This document shows, piece after piece, positions 54,282 to 62,849 of a stretch of DNA of 64,000 nucleotides. The stretch is from the NCBI RefSeq assembly GCF_038595065.1, contig NZ_CP152003.1:1840001-1904000 (forward strand), given 5' to 3'. The notes beneath the pieces are model-generated. The model was given only the letters and a program-made list of their open reading frames with translations. It had not been told where the DNA came from and did no database searches. Every line of letters starts with the position of its first letter. Position 1 is the stretch's first letter. This stretch comes from Sutcliffiella sp. FSL R7-0096. Lineage in GTDB: Bacteria > Bacillota > Bacilli > Bacillales > Bacillaceae_I. Position numbers and translations under genes: made by a program.

Positions 54282-55181
54282 ATGTATCAAATAAGAAAAT
54301 TGGCTGAATGTACGTTAAATCAAGCTCTTCTTGCATGGAATAGAGGTTTTGAAGGATATTTTTTTGACGCAAAAATGGATGTGGATCGTTTTACAGCCAG
54401 AATAGGCAAAGAGAGTATTTCTGCCGACCTTTCTATAGTCGCTTTTGATGGTGAAGAACCAATAGGACTTCTTTTAAGCGGGTATAAAAACATAGGCAAT
54501 GAGTTGATAGCTTGGAATGGCGGGACCGGCGTGGCTTCCAGTCATCGAAGAAAAGGTGTTGGGAAACTTTTGGTGGATAAGGCTTGTGAGCTTTATCTGC
54601 AAAAGGGAATCAAGACTTCTACTCTTGAAGCCATCTCTGAAAACAAACAAGCCATTTCGTTATATGAATCCAGGGGATACAAAGTGGTGGATGAAGTAAT
54701 TCATCTTACTTTGGAAACTCCAGTGGACTTTGAAGACTCCTTGGATTACCAACCGGTGTACAGTTCCTCACAGGCATCCCAGTTCCTTCCACTTTATCAG
54801 CATGACACACCTTGGCAAAGTCAATGGTGGTGCATGAAAGATGGTCAATTGATCCAGCTTTTAGGAAATGAGGGGGAAACCGTGGCATATGCCTTGTTCA
54901 AAAAGCAATATTCTGCCGATGGTACTTTAAATTCCATTGTGGTGACACATTGTTTTATTGAAGAAAATCTATCAAATACAAATAAAGTATTGGAGGCTTT
55001 ATTTTCCAACCTTTTTCCGCCTTCTGCTACAACTTATCAATGTACCATCGCCTTTTTCCAAACATCCAATGAAGTAGTATATAAGTACCTGAAAACAAAA
55101 GGCTTCAACAAAAAAGTCGGGCAAGTCTGGATGAAAAAGCCCATTTCTATTGAGGTCTCTGGGAATATCAAACATTCCTAA
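54282..55181 (+). CDS. GNAT acetyltransferase with an extra C-terminal domain, 299 aa
   Basis: The N-terminal GNAT domain (about 1-145) shows VASSHRRKGVGKLLVDKACELY as the acetyl-CoA loop and ISENKQAISLYESRGYKVVDE. The C-terminal half (about 150-299) has weak GNAT-like features (EVVYKYLKTKGFNKKVGQVWM), so it may be a second degenerate GNAT copy, a common layout. A GTG at 54270 is in frame, but ATG 54282 has AAAGGG at a fair distance and a natural N-terminus. It follows the repeat element directly, so its promoter must lie within or next to that element. The substrate is unknown. Confidence 0.85.
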   Translation: MYQIRKLAECTLNQALLAWNRGFEGYFFDAKMDVDRFTARIGKESISADLSIVAFDGEEPIGLLLSGYKNIGNELIAWNGGTGVASSHRRKGVGKLLVDKACELYLQKGIKTSTLEAISENKQAISLYESRGYKVVDEVIHLTLETPVDFEDSLDYQPVYSSSQASQFLPLYQHDTPWQSQWWCMKDGQLIQLLGNEGETVAYALFKKQYSADGTLNSIVVTHCFIEENLSNTNKVLEALFSNLFPPSATTYQCTIAFFQTSNEVVYKYLKTKGFNKKVGQVWMKKPISIEVSGNIKHS

Positions 55182-55228
55182 TCAAACGAAACAGAATCTT
55201 TTGTGTATTATCATAAGGAGGGATAATT

Positions 55229-56821
55229 ATGTTAATTGAAAAGTTTTTACAAGAGCAAAATGAACAGTTTCAAAAATTGTTGAAACAGTCCACTCATGCA
55301 GGATGGATGGCCCAAACGACAGGGGAGAAGAAATGGGCAGAGGAGGCGGGAAGAGCATCGAGCGAATTCAGTCTTTTCTATGCAGATAAAGAAAGGTACC
55401 AACAGGTTAAGGATTTTTTAAAGGAACCAGGGTTAACACCAGAGCAAAGAAGGCAGCTGGAAATTCTCGAATATGGCATGAAAGAAAATCAATTAGATAA
55501 AGAAACCATCGAAGAGCTATCCACATTGTCTTCAGAATTGAATTATCTTTTTAATACATATACTCCGGAAGTGGATGGAAAGAAACTATCAGCGAACGAT
55601 ATTCGAGATATCTTGCTGAACAGTTTAGATACACAAATGCGAGAGAAAGCTTGGAAGGCAAGTAAGGAAGTGGGGCGGGCGGTTTCGGATAAATTGTTGG
55701 CATTAGTGAAAAAGCGAAACGAATCCGCGCGTCAATTGGGATATGACAATTATTATGAAATGTCTTTTGCCAACCAAGAGCTCGATATGGAAGAGGTCTT
55801 TTCCATGTTCTCCGATCTTGTGGAACAATCAGATGATACGTACAGACAGTTGAAAAGTGAACTGGATAAGGAGTTGGCCGAAAAGTTTGGCATTAAAGTC
55901 CATGATTTAAAACCATGGCATTATGTTGACCCATTCTTTCAGGAAGCTCCCGCCAATGAACAAGCCAATTTGGATGCTTTCTTTAAGGGGCAGGACCTCG
56001 AGAAACTCACAGCCGATACCTTCGACTCCATGGATATGCCGATAGAAGAATTGTATGCATCTTCAGATCTTGAGCCTCGTGAAGGGAAAAACCCTACTGC
56101 TTTCTGCATGGATATGAACAGGGAAGGAGACATACGGGTACTATGTAATAATGTGGACAATACCTATTGGATGGGGACCATGTTACATGAGTTTGGCCAT
56201 GCAGCCTACAACATGTATGTGAACCGTGATCTTCCATATTTGCTTAGAAGCTTCGCACATATCCTGACAACGGAATCCATTGCCATGCTGTTTGGTAAAA
56301 TGACCGAAAACCAAGAATGGTTATCCAAGTTTCTAAAGTTAGAGGATGAGAAGCTGGATGAAATGATGCCATCCCTAGAGAAGCATGAACAATTGAAGAT
56401 GCTTATTTCAGGACGCTGGATTATTACGTTTGTGTTCTTCGAAAGACAATTATATGAAAATCCGGATCAAGATTTGAATGCCCTTTGGTGGGAAACAGTG
56501 GAGAAAATCCAATTGTTGAATCCACCGGAGGATCGCACAAATCCGGATTGGGCGGCGAAGATACACTTTACCCTTGCACCGGTTTATTATCAAAATTATT
56601 TGCTCGGAGAATTGACGGCAGCACAACTCTATCAGTATATAAAAGGGAATATATCCGATGAGTTCTTCACTCTTAAGGTAGGAGCATTTATTCGTGATGA
56701 ATTCTTAGCGCCAGGGGCAACCTATCATTGGAATAGGAAAATAGAGAAAGTGACAGGAGAACCGTTGAACCCTGCACATTTTATAAATGCATATTGTCAT
56801 AATGAAAAAGTGAATAGTTGA
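55229..56821 (+). CDS. Oligopeptidase of the M2/M3 metallopeptidase type, 530 aa
   Basis: An almost wholly alpha-helical zinc peptidase with the gluzincin motif HEFGH in GTMLHEFGHAAYNMYV (about residues 320-335) and a downstream Glu ligand in LTTESIAMLFG. The order and lack of a signal peptide point to a cytoplasmic oligopeptidase related to PepF (M3) or the M2 group, which trims peptides up to about 20 residues. AAGGAGGG lies nine bases before the ATG. It comes 47 bp after the GNAT gene and ends in a strong terminator. Confidence 0.9.
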   Translation: MLIEKFLQEQNEQFQKLLKQSTHAGWMAQTTGEKKWAEEAGRASSEFSLFYADKERYQQVKDFLKEPGLTPEQRRQLEILEYGMKENQLDKETIEELSTLSSELNYLFNTYTPEVDGKKLSANDIRDILLNSLDTQMREKAWKASKEVGRAVSDKLLALVKKRNESARQLGYDNYYEMSFANQELDMEEVFSMFSDLVEQSDDTYRQLKSELDKELAEKFGIKVHDLKPWHYVDPFFQEAPANEQANLDAFFKGQDLEKLTADTFDSMDMPIEELYASSDLEPREGKNPTAFCMDMNREGDIRVLCNNVDNTYWMGTMLHEFGHAAYNMYVNRDLPYLLRSFAHILTTESIAMLFGKMTENQEWLSKFLKLEDEKLDEMMPSLEKHEQLKMLISGRWIITFVFFERQLYENPDQDLNALWWETVEKIQLLNPPEDRTNPDWAAKIHFTLAPVYYQNYLLGELTAAQLYQYIKGNISDEFFTLKVGAFIRDEFLAPGATYHWNRKIEKVTGEPLNPAHFINAYCHNEKVNS

Positions 56822-56856
56822 TTTAAGCATTAAAAATATGGAGAAAGATTAATAAA

Positions 56857-56889
56857 GTGGAAGAGGATCCGTTCTCTTCCGCTTTTTTT
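56857..56889 (+). terminator. Terminator after the oligopeptidase gene
   Basis: 9-bp stem GTGGAAGAG / CTCTTCCGC (one G-U pair), loop GATCCGTT, then seven T. Confidence 0.92.
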
Positions 56890-57044
56890 ATTAAGTTTTT
56901 ATGACTTTTATAACAAATTCAAAATTTTTCATGAAAATGCAACTAAATTCCTATAAACTAAAAGAGACTAAGGTTTTTCGACCTTTTATGACATTAATTT
57001 ATGAATTTTAAATACCAAACTTAGAAGAAAGGTTTGTCTCCTAT

Positions 57045-58286
57045 ATGAAAAAATTCTTTCCTTGTGTACTCCTCTCCGTGCTGTTGATACTTTTGGGGAA
57101 CACATCTGTAGCTAGTGCTGCTGGGCCCGGAGATCTGTTCAGTGAATCGGTTCTATTAATAGATGCAAAATCAGGAAACGTCTTATATGAAAAAGATAGT
57201 GAACGAATCATGTATCCGGCAAGCATCACTAAAATCGTCACAGCCATCATTGCTATCGAAGAAGGAGACTTAGAGGATATTGTTACGGTAAGTGAGAATG
57301 CTAGAAATCAAGAGGGATCGAGGGTTTATTTACTAGAAGGTGAAAAAGTAACCTTGGAGAAATTGGTACAAGGGCTCATGATTAATTCGGGAAATGATGC
57401 TGGTACGGCCATTGCGGAGCATTTGGATGGAAATGAAAAAGCATTTGCTAAACGTATGAATACTTTTATGGAAGAAAAAATGGGAGTGGAGAATACTAAT
57501 TTTGTAAACCCCCATGGACTTTTTCATCCAGACCATGTAACCACTGCAAAGGACATGGCAAAAATTGCTCAATATGCAATGGAAAATGAAACATTTAGAG
57601 ATATAGTCAGTACAAAGGAAATGTATTGGAAAGGGGAAGGTTGGGAAACCACCCTATTTAATCACCACCGACTATTATGGGACTACGAAGGAACAACCGG
57701 TGTGAAAAATGGATTTGTACCTGAAGCCGGTCATACATTGGTTACTTCGGTTGAAAGAGATGGTATGGAACTTATTGCTGTCACCTTGAAAGCTGCTTCT
57801 AAATATTATAGCTATTGGGATTCCATGTCCCTCTTGGATTATGGTTTCGCCAATTTTATGACGGAAGAAATTGAAAAGGGAGAAATGGTTTCTGATGCTG
57901 CTGGTAGAGAGTATATGTTAGCTAAAAACATAATTGTCGCACGGCAGAAACAGGAGACAATTGCCCTGAAAGTAAATAAGGACAAAGATTTATTGGTCAA
58001 AGTTGGTAACAGAGAGCATATAAGGGAAGATGTATTAGTGGAACAGGAAAAGAGTTTGTTGACACCTGTACCTTCCGCCGCTTCTTCGGACTCACTTGGA
58101 AGTTCTGGTCCAGCTGGTGAAACAGAGGCAAAAACCAGTTTGGCCTCGACTGCAATCATCTTTTTATCTCTATTTGTATTTATTTTTATCATGGGCTTGT
58201 TTCAGAAAAGGAGAAGAAGAAAAAAACTACAACAACGCTACTCCAATTCCCTCGGCTATTCGAGAAGGAGCAGCTATAATAGATAA
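57045..58286 (+). CDS. D-alanyl-D-alanine carboxypeptidase (PBP5/DacF-like), 413 aa
   Basis: A peptidoglycan-trimming penicillin-binding protein. After a signal peptide (cut near residue 26) it has the three active-site motifs: SITK at 60-63 (SxxK), SGN at 114-116, and KNG at 220-222 where KTG is usual. A membrane segment (about 365-387) and a very basic tail (RRRRRKK) anchor it at the C-terminus, instead of the amphipathic helix of PBP5, so the tail would lie inside the cell. Replacement of Thr by Asn in the third motif may lower activity. The binding site is weak (AAAGG 12 bases away). A strong terminator follows. Confidence 0.9.
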   Translation: MKKFFPCVLLSVLLILLGNTSVASAAGPGDLFSESVLLIDAKSGNVLYEKDSERIMYPASITKIVTAIIAIEEGDLEDIVTVSENARNQEGSRVYLLEGEKVTLEKLVQGLMINSGNDAGTAIAEHLDGNEKAFAKRMNTFMEEKMGVENTNFVNPHGLFHPDHVTTAKDMAKIAQYAMENETFRDIVSTKEMYWKGEGWETTLFNHHRLLWDYEGTTGVKNGFVPEAGHTLVTSVERDGMELIAVTLKAASKYYSYWDSMSLLDYGFANFMTEEIEKGEMVSDAAGREYMLAKNIIVARQKQETIALKVNKDKDLLVKVGNREHIREDVLVEQEKSLLTPVPSAASSDSLGSSGPAGETEAKTSLASTAIIFLSLFVFIFIMGLFQKRRRRKKLQQRYSNSLGYSRRSSYNR

Positions 58287-58292
58287 TCTATT

Positions 58293-58334
58293 CAGCTATT
58301 CATCTTTTAAAATATAGGATGAATAGCTGTTTTG
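58293..58334 (+). terminator. Terminator after the DD-carboxypeptidase gene
   Basis: 12-bp perfect stem CAGCTATTCATC / GATGAATAGCTG followed by TTTTG. Its end overlaps the -35 of a possible sigma-B promoter. Confidence 0.85.
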
Positions 58335-58353
58335 TTTTTCTCATGAAGGGTAT
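58329..58353 (+). promoter_or_regulatory. Possible sigma-B promoter
   Basis: GTTTTG, a 13-base spacer and GGGTAT, near the general-stress consensus, about 85 bases before the FMN-binding protein gene. Confidence 0.45.
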
Positions 58354-58377
58354 TTTGGACATATGAGGAAAAGGTGT

Positions 58378-58407
58378 TTGGCTTGTTGTCCAAACATTGT
58401 ATATAAT
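58378..58407 (+). promoter_or_regulatory. Sigma-A type promoter
   Basis: TTGGCT, an 18-base spacer and TATAAT, ending 31 bases before the ATG of the FMN-binding protein gene. Confidence 0.55.
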
Positions 58408-58438
58408 GGTGATATGTAGAAAATAGGAGGGATCAGTA

Positions 58439-58885
58439 ATGCCGAGAACAGAAGATACTCTTAATGAACAGTTAATTGATTTTTTACAAGGTGAAAAGAT
58501 TGTTTCCCTGATTACATCTGATAAGGAAACCAACAAACCGAACTTAAGTATTGTATCATGGTTAGTTGCCCACCAAGATGGCAAAACAATCAAGTTTGCA
58601 CTTGGACATAAAGCGGAGAGTGCCTTTAACATCGAAAAGAACCCGGACCTAATTCTTGGTGTGGTTGGTGCCGGCAGCTGCTATTCTATCAATGGGAGAG
58701 GCACTGTATCGGATGTAATCGATAAAACGATGAAGTATCGTGTCGTAACTGTTGAAGTGGAGTCTGTGGAGGATGTCATTTTCTATGGTGGAAAAATAAC
58801 ACAGGAACCAGACTACATAAAAACATACGATGCAGACCTTGCAAAGAAGTTGGATGAGGAAGTATACGATCTATTAAAGGCATAA
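58439..58885 (+). CDS. Pyridoxamine-phosphate-oxidase-like FMN-binding split-barrel protein, 148 aa
   Basis: A small flavin-binding split beta-barrel protein. LIDFLQGEKIVSLITSDKETNKPNLSIVSWLVAH is the opening typical of the PNPOx-like family; FALGHKAESAFNIEKNPDLILGVVG follows. Members reduce small molecules or bind FMN, F420 or haem; the substrate is not known. GGAGGG lies nine bases before the ATG. Both a sigma-A and a possible sigma-B promoter are upstream, hinting at a stress role. Its terminator has been duplicated by a mobile repeat just after the gene. Confidence 0.8.
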   Translation: MPRTEDTLNEQLIDFLQGEKIVSLITSDKETNKPNLSIVSWLVAHQDGKTIKFALGHKAESAFNIEKNPDLILGVVGAGSCYSINGRGTVSDVIDKTMKYRVVTVEVESVEDVIFYGGKITQEPDYIKTYDADLAKKLDEEVYDLLKA

Positions 58886-58927
58886 TATTTTATAAGTCTT
58901 TCACTGCACCTTATAAAGGTGCAGTTT

Positions 58928-59135
58928 GACTGTTGACAAACTATAAACTAGTTAGGTTATCTGTTGGAAGAGTTGATCTTCGTTGCAGGAGCTTCGCTTT
59001 CCGCGGGCAGTCCGGAAGGCTCTTCGGGCTACGCCCTGCGGGGTCTTCCATGTCCTTTCCTCCCGCAGGAGTCTTCGCTCCTTCCACTGCGATCAACATT
59101 AGAATTTCATTATTTTAAGCTTTGTCTACACACTG
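58928..59135. mobile_element. Terminator-targeting repeat element, copy 5 (208 bp)
   Basis: Non-coding element from GACTGTTGACAAAC to CTTTGTCTACACACTG. Flanks are 25-bp direct repeats (58903-58927 and 59136-59160; one mismatch), each the ACTGCACC-TTATAAA-GGTGCAGT hairpin terminator. The left copy has only TTT, the right copy TTTTTT. Nearly identical to copy 3. Confidence 0.9.
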
Positions 59136-59246
59136 ACTGCACCTTATAAAGGTGTAGTTTTTTACTTGCAGAGATTTCTAAATTTTAGAAGAAATATGGA
59201 AATGATAGGATGATAGTTTTATAATAGAAGAAGAAAGGAGGATGTT

Positions 59247-59786
59247 ATGAAAAACTGGTTAAAAACAAACAAACGAAAACTCTTTCCTTTTTTTGCTGTC
59301 TTTCTGTTGGCGGGGGCGTTAGTAACCTATTACATGAGTACCACACCATTTCAGGAAGCTGGTAGCATTGGAGTGCTGGAAAACCAAAACAAGTCAACTT
59401 CCAAATCATCGGGGTCCAATAGTATCGCCGTGGAAAAAGAAAACCCATTCAAACACAAGAACAAGTTAAACGAAGGGGACGTTCAAAATTACATTCACTG
59501 GATGTCACATCAAAAAGTTAAAGCAGACAGTAAATGGACCCACTATAAACTGACTCCTGAAAGAGTGGATTGGCTCCTTCAGATGGTCAAAGAAGGCAAT
59601 TATGAACATGAGGAAGTTTATGTTGAAATACTGACAAAATGGCAAAAGGGTAACTTTTCTTCTGCAGATCTTGATCATAATCGTGTTTGGACATTACTCA
59701 ATGGAAACGTCGGAAAAGCATATGGTGTAATGTCAGAAGAAGAAGAAAAAGAATATCTACAAAATCCAAACATCAAGTTTAAATAG
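59247..59786 (+). CDS. Hypothetical membrane-anchored protein (DUF6241-like), 179 aa
   Basis: A basic N-terminus (MKNWLKTNKRK) and one membrane segment (about 12-31) place a soluble domain outside the cell. A Ser/Asn-rich linker (about 40-65) precedes a compact helical domain with WMSHQKVKADSKWTHYKLTPERVDWLLQM, as in the Bacillus family I know as DUF6241; that name is tentative. The function is unknown. AGAAAGGAGG precedes the ATG. It is preceded by the copy 5 element and followed by the acyl-CoA dehydrogenase gene after 69 bp. Confidence 0.75.
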   Translation: MKNWLKTNKRKLFPFFAVFLLAGALVTYYMSTTPFQEAGSIGVLENQNKSTSKSSGSNSIAVEKENPFKHKNKLNEGDVQNYIHWMSHQKVKADSKWTHYKLTPERVDWLLQMVKEGNYEHEEVYVEILTKWQKGNFSSADLDHNRVWTLLNGNVGKAYGVMSEEEEKEYLQNPNIKFK

Positions 59787-59855
59787 AAGTTTCCCGTTTC
59801 TTGTTATGGTAAAATAATGGCTAAACTGGCATTTGAAAAGGTGGTTTATTTCAGG

Positions 59856-61025
59856 ATGAACGGAATCAGAAACTTTGCGCAAACAAAGAGAGAGCAAGAC
59901 ATTGTTAGAAAAGCGGAAATCCTGGCTAAGGATTTTTCCAAGCGGGCTGCAAGCTATGATCAAAATGCCGAATTTCCATTTGAGAATTTCCAAGCTTTGA
60001 AGGATGGAGGGTTCATAAATCTTACCATACCAGAGAAATATGGTGGACAAGATGCTGGCCTGTATGAATTCCTGCTGCTACAAGAAACAATAGCACAAGG
60101 AGATGGGCCGACTGCACTTAGTCTTGGTTGGCATCTTGGGATCATGATGAACGCTGCAAACAATCCTTCTTGGCCGGAAGATACGTTTGAAAGAATTTGC
60201 AAACAAATCGTGCAGGACAAAAAGCTAATCAATAGTGCTCATAGTGAAGCGAAAACAGGTAGTCCTGCAAGAGGTGGAAAGCCAGGAACCATTGCAAAAA
60301 GACTTCCAGATGGTGGTTGGCTCATTAATGGAAGGAAGAATTTCGCTTCCCTTGCTCCAGCACTGGATTTTTTTATCATCTCAGCCTCCATTGATGGATC
60401 AGATGATGTTGGTGAATTCCTGTTGCCACGAGAACTAAGCGGCATATCGATTGAAGAAACTTGGAACACATTGAGTATGCGGGCGACTAGAAGTGACGAT
60501 CTGTTAATAACGGACGTTATTGCACCTGAGGACGCCCTTTTATACATAAAAAAGAAACAAGCACCAAAACCTCAAGGGTGGTTACTACACATCCCTGCTT
60601 GCTATTTAGGGATAGCCATATCAGCGAGAAATGAAGCTGTTTCCTTTGCAGATACATACCATCCCAATAGCTTGCCACATCCTATAAAAGAGGTTGCTAA
60701 AGTGAGGGAGAGGGTGGCCAAGATGGATTTGGAACTTACATCTGCCAGACATCTTCTCTATAGCGTGGCTAGGCTTTGGGATGAACAGCCCCATAAGAGG
60801 GAGATGCTTGTTGGAGAATTAGCTGTGGCCAAACTGATTGGAACCAATAGCGCCATTAAAGTGGTAGATGAGGCAATGAGAATTGTTGGTGCACAAAGCC
60901 TACATGCTGAGCATCCCCTACAAAGGCATTACCGGGATGTTCGTGCAGGCCTTCATAATCCTCCTGCTGACGAACTTACCATTGAAATGCTCGCAAAGCA
61001 GGCATTTCATAAAGTTTCAGAATGA
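59856..61025 (+). CDS. Acyl-CoA dehydrogenase family protein, about 389 aa
   Basis: A flavoprotein dehydrogenase or monooxygenase of the acyl-CoA dehydrogenase fold. The N-terminal helical domain ends in PEKYGGQDAGLYEFLLLQETIAQGDG, the middle beta-domain has GGWLINGRKNFASLAPALDFFI and LSMRATRSDDLL, and the C-terminal helices MRIVGAQSLHAEHPLQRHYRDVRAG. The catalytic Glu of classical dehydrogenases is not evident, so it may belong to the DszC/monooxygenase-like branch. ATG 59817 is in frame but without a binding site; AAGGTGG lies eleven bases before ATG 59856. Its stop is close to the next gene. Confidence 0.87.
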   Translation: MNGIRNFAQTKREQDIVRKAEILAKDFSKRAASYDQNAEFPFENFQALKDGGFINLTIPEKYGGQDAGLYEFLLLQETIAQGDGPTALSLGWHLGIMMNAANNPSWPEDTFERICKQIVQDKKLINSAHSEAKTGSPARGGKPGTIAKRLPDGGWLINGRKNFASLAPALDFFIISASIDGSDDVGEFLLPRELSGISIEETWNTLSMRATRSDDLLITDVIAPEDALLYIKKKQAPKPQGWLLHIPACYLGIAISARNEAVSFADTYHPNSLPHPIKEVAKVRERVAKMDLELTSARHLLYSVARLWDEQPHKREMLVGELAVAKLIGTNSAIKVVDEAMRIVGAQSLHAEHPLQRHYRDVRAGLHNPPADELTIEMLAKQAFHKVSE

Positions 61026-61045
61026 TGGAAAAAGAGAGTGGTATT

Positions 61046-61345
61046 ATGGATGGAAAATGGAATAAAAATACGAAAAGAGATTGGCGATACCCGATTGCAC
61101 ATAAGGAGGCATGGATTGGAATTGCACTTGTTATTTTCCATTTTGCTTGGTGGTATGGATTTGCCTATGGGCTCGGTTCAGAGCCTATAGAATCCTATAC
61201 ATATGCGTTTGGTTTTCCTGCATGGTTCTTTTATAGTTGTATCGTCGGTTTTATCGTCATCATCTTTCTTGTAATTTTGATAGTGAAATTCATATTTGTG
61301 GATATTCCCTTGGATTCAGACGAAAAGGGGGATCCTTATTCATGA
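61046..61345 (+). CDS. YhdT-like small subunit of the pantothenate symporter, about 99 aa
   Basis: Two membrane segments (about 24-45 and 57-80) and an opening PIAHKEAWIGIALVIFHFAWWY, as in YhdT/DUF997 proteins. These are regularly encoded directly before PanF-type sodium symporters, as here, and probably form part of the transport system. Possible starts are ATG 61022 (overlapping the dehydrogenase stop) and ATG 61046, which gives the cleaner MDGKWNKNTKRDW; I prefer the latter without strong binding-site evidence. It overlaps panF by four bases (ATGA). Confidence 0.82.
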   Translation: MDGKWNKNTKRDWRYPIAHKEAWIGIALVIFHFAWWYGFAYGLGSEPIESYTYAFGFPAWFFYSCIVGFIVIIFLVILIVKFIFVDIPLDSDEKGDPYS

Positions 61346-62805
61346 ATATACAAGTAATCATACCGTTGTTATTTTTTCTTTTGATCATGTTTTTTATCGG
61401 AGTGACAGCCTCTCGTAAGCTTTCCAATTCTTCCTCTTTCATGCAGGATTATTTCCTTGGAGGCAGAGAGCTTGGAGGGCTTTTGCTTGCAATGACAATG
61501 GTGGCCACCTATGGGAGTGCATCCAGTTTTATAGGGGGTCCAGGCATTGCCTATCATACCGGGCTTGGATGGGTTCTGTTGGCCATGATTCAGGTGGTAA
61601 CCGGTTATTTCGTCCTAACCATACTTGGGAAGAAATTTGCGATTATGGCAAGGAAAATGAAAGCAATCACCTTGATTGACTTTTTAAAGGAGCGTTACGG
61701 TAGCAAGTGGGTCGTATTGTTGTCAGCCTGTAGCATAATCATCTTTCTTTTTTCTGCCATGGCAGCACAATGGGTCGGTGGAGCAAGGCTGATTGAATCC
61801 ATTACAGGGCTCTCTTACACTTCGGCCCTGTTTGTTTTTGCAGCATCTGTATTGGTGTATGTCATCATAGGTGGATTTCGTGCTGTAGCCATCACAGATG
61901 GAATGCAGGGGATCATAATGGTTCTCGGTACCATTGTCATTTTGGCTGGGACGATCATTGCAGGTGGTGGGATTCCGGCTATTATGGATGAGCTTATTGC
62001 AGAAAATCCAAAACTAGTCACTCCTTTTGGCGCAGATGGATCATTGACTCCACTTTATGTGTCCTCTTTCTGGATATTGGTCGGTGTAGGAGTGGTGGGT
62101 CTACCACAGGTGGCGGTCAGGGCCATGTCTTATAAAAATGCAAAAGCAATGCATGCGGCCTTAATCATCGGCACCATTGTAGTGGGGTTCATTATGCTTG
62201 GTATGCACTTGGCAGGTGTCTTTGGGCGAGTGGTGCTGCCGGGATTGGAAACTCCGGATACTGTGATGCCACTTCTGGCCTTGCATGTATTACCACCCTG
62301 GCTTGCTGGTATTGTTTTGGCTGCCCCCATGGCTGCCATCATGTCAACGGTGGATTCCTTATTGTTGATTGTCAGTTCTTCCATCGTAAAAGATGTATAC
62401 TTGAACTATATACGTCCGGATGCTTCTCAACAGAAGATAAAGAGGATAAGTATCGGGATCACGGCGGCAGTTGGAATATCTGTTTTCTTTTTGGCTATCA
62501 ACCCTCCGGAATTTCTAATCACACTAAACCTATTTGCGTTCGGTGGATTGGAGGCAGCATTCATTTGGCCGGTTGTATTAGGGCTTTATTGGAAGCATGG
62601 GAATGCTGATGGTGCATTAGCTTCCATTCTTGTAGGGGTGTTTTCCTATATTGGGATTACGCTATTTTTTCCAGACGCATTTGGCATGCACAGTGTGGTT
62701 CTTCCGGTAGTGCTGTCCCTTTCTGCCTATATTCTATTCAGTCTTATTGGGCCAAGTCGAAGGAACTCAAAACAAGAAGATATCATCAATAATTATCTAA
62801 TTTAG
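61342..62805 (+). CDS. panF: Sodium/pantothenate symporter, 487 aa
   Basis: A sodium:solute symporter (SSS) family protein with about 13 membrane segments. GGRELGGLLLAMTMVATYGSASSFIGGPG near the N-terminus and AAPMAAIMSTVDSLLLIVSSS, with the sodium-binding Ser/Asp/Ser cluster, are typical. YhdT upstream and the overall pattern favour pantothenate uptake for CoA synthesis. The frame runs upstream to 61237, but AGGGGG lies ten bases before ATG 61342, which begins at the first membrane helix. It overlaps the small subunit by four bases. Confidence 0.92.
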   Translation: MNIQVIIPLLFFLLIMFFIGVTASRKLSNSSSFMQDYFLGGRELGGLLLAMTMVATYGSASSFIGGPGIAYHTGLGWVLLAMIQVVTGYFVLTILGKKFAIMARKMKAITLIDFLKERYGSKWVVLLSACSIIIFLFSAMAAQWVGGARLIESITGLSYTSALFVFAASVLVYVIIGGFRAVAITDGMQGIIMVLGTIVILAGTIIAGGGIPAIMDELIAENPKLVTPFGADGSLTPLYVSSFWILVGVGVVGLPQVAVRAMSYKNAKAMHAALIIGTIVVGFIMLGMHLAGVFGRVVLPGLETPDTVMPLLALHVLPPWLAGIVLAAPMAAIMSTVDSLLLIVSSSIVKDVYLNYIRPDASQQKIKRISIGITAAVGISVFFLAINPPEFLITLNLFAFGGLEAAFIWPVVLGLYWKHGNADGALASILVGVFSYIGITLFFPDAFGMHSVVLPVVLSLSAYILFSLIGPSRRNSKQEDIINNYLI

Positions 62806-62849
62806 ACACGAAAGAAATGATAGAAAATACAGATGACTAGGGGATTACA

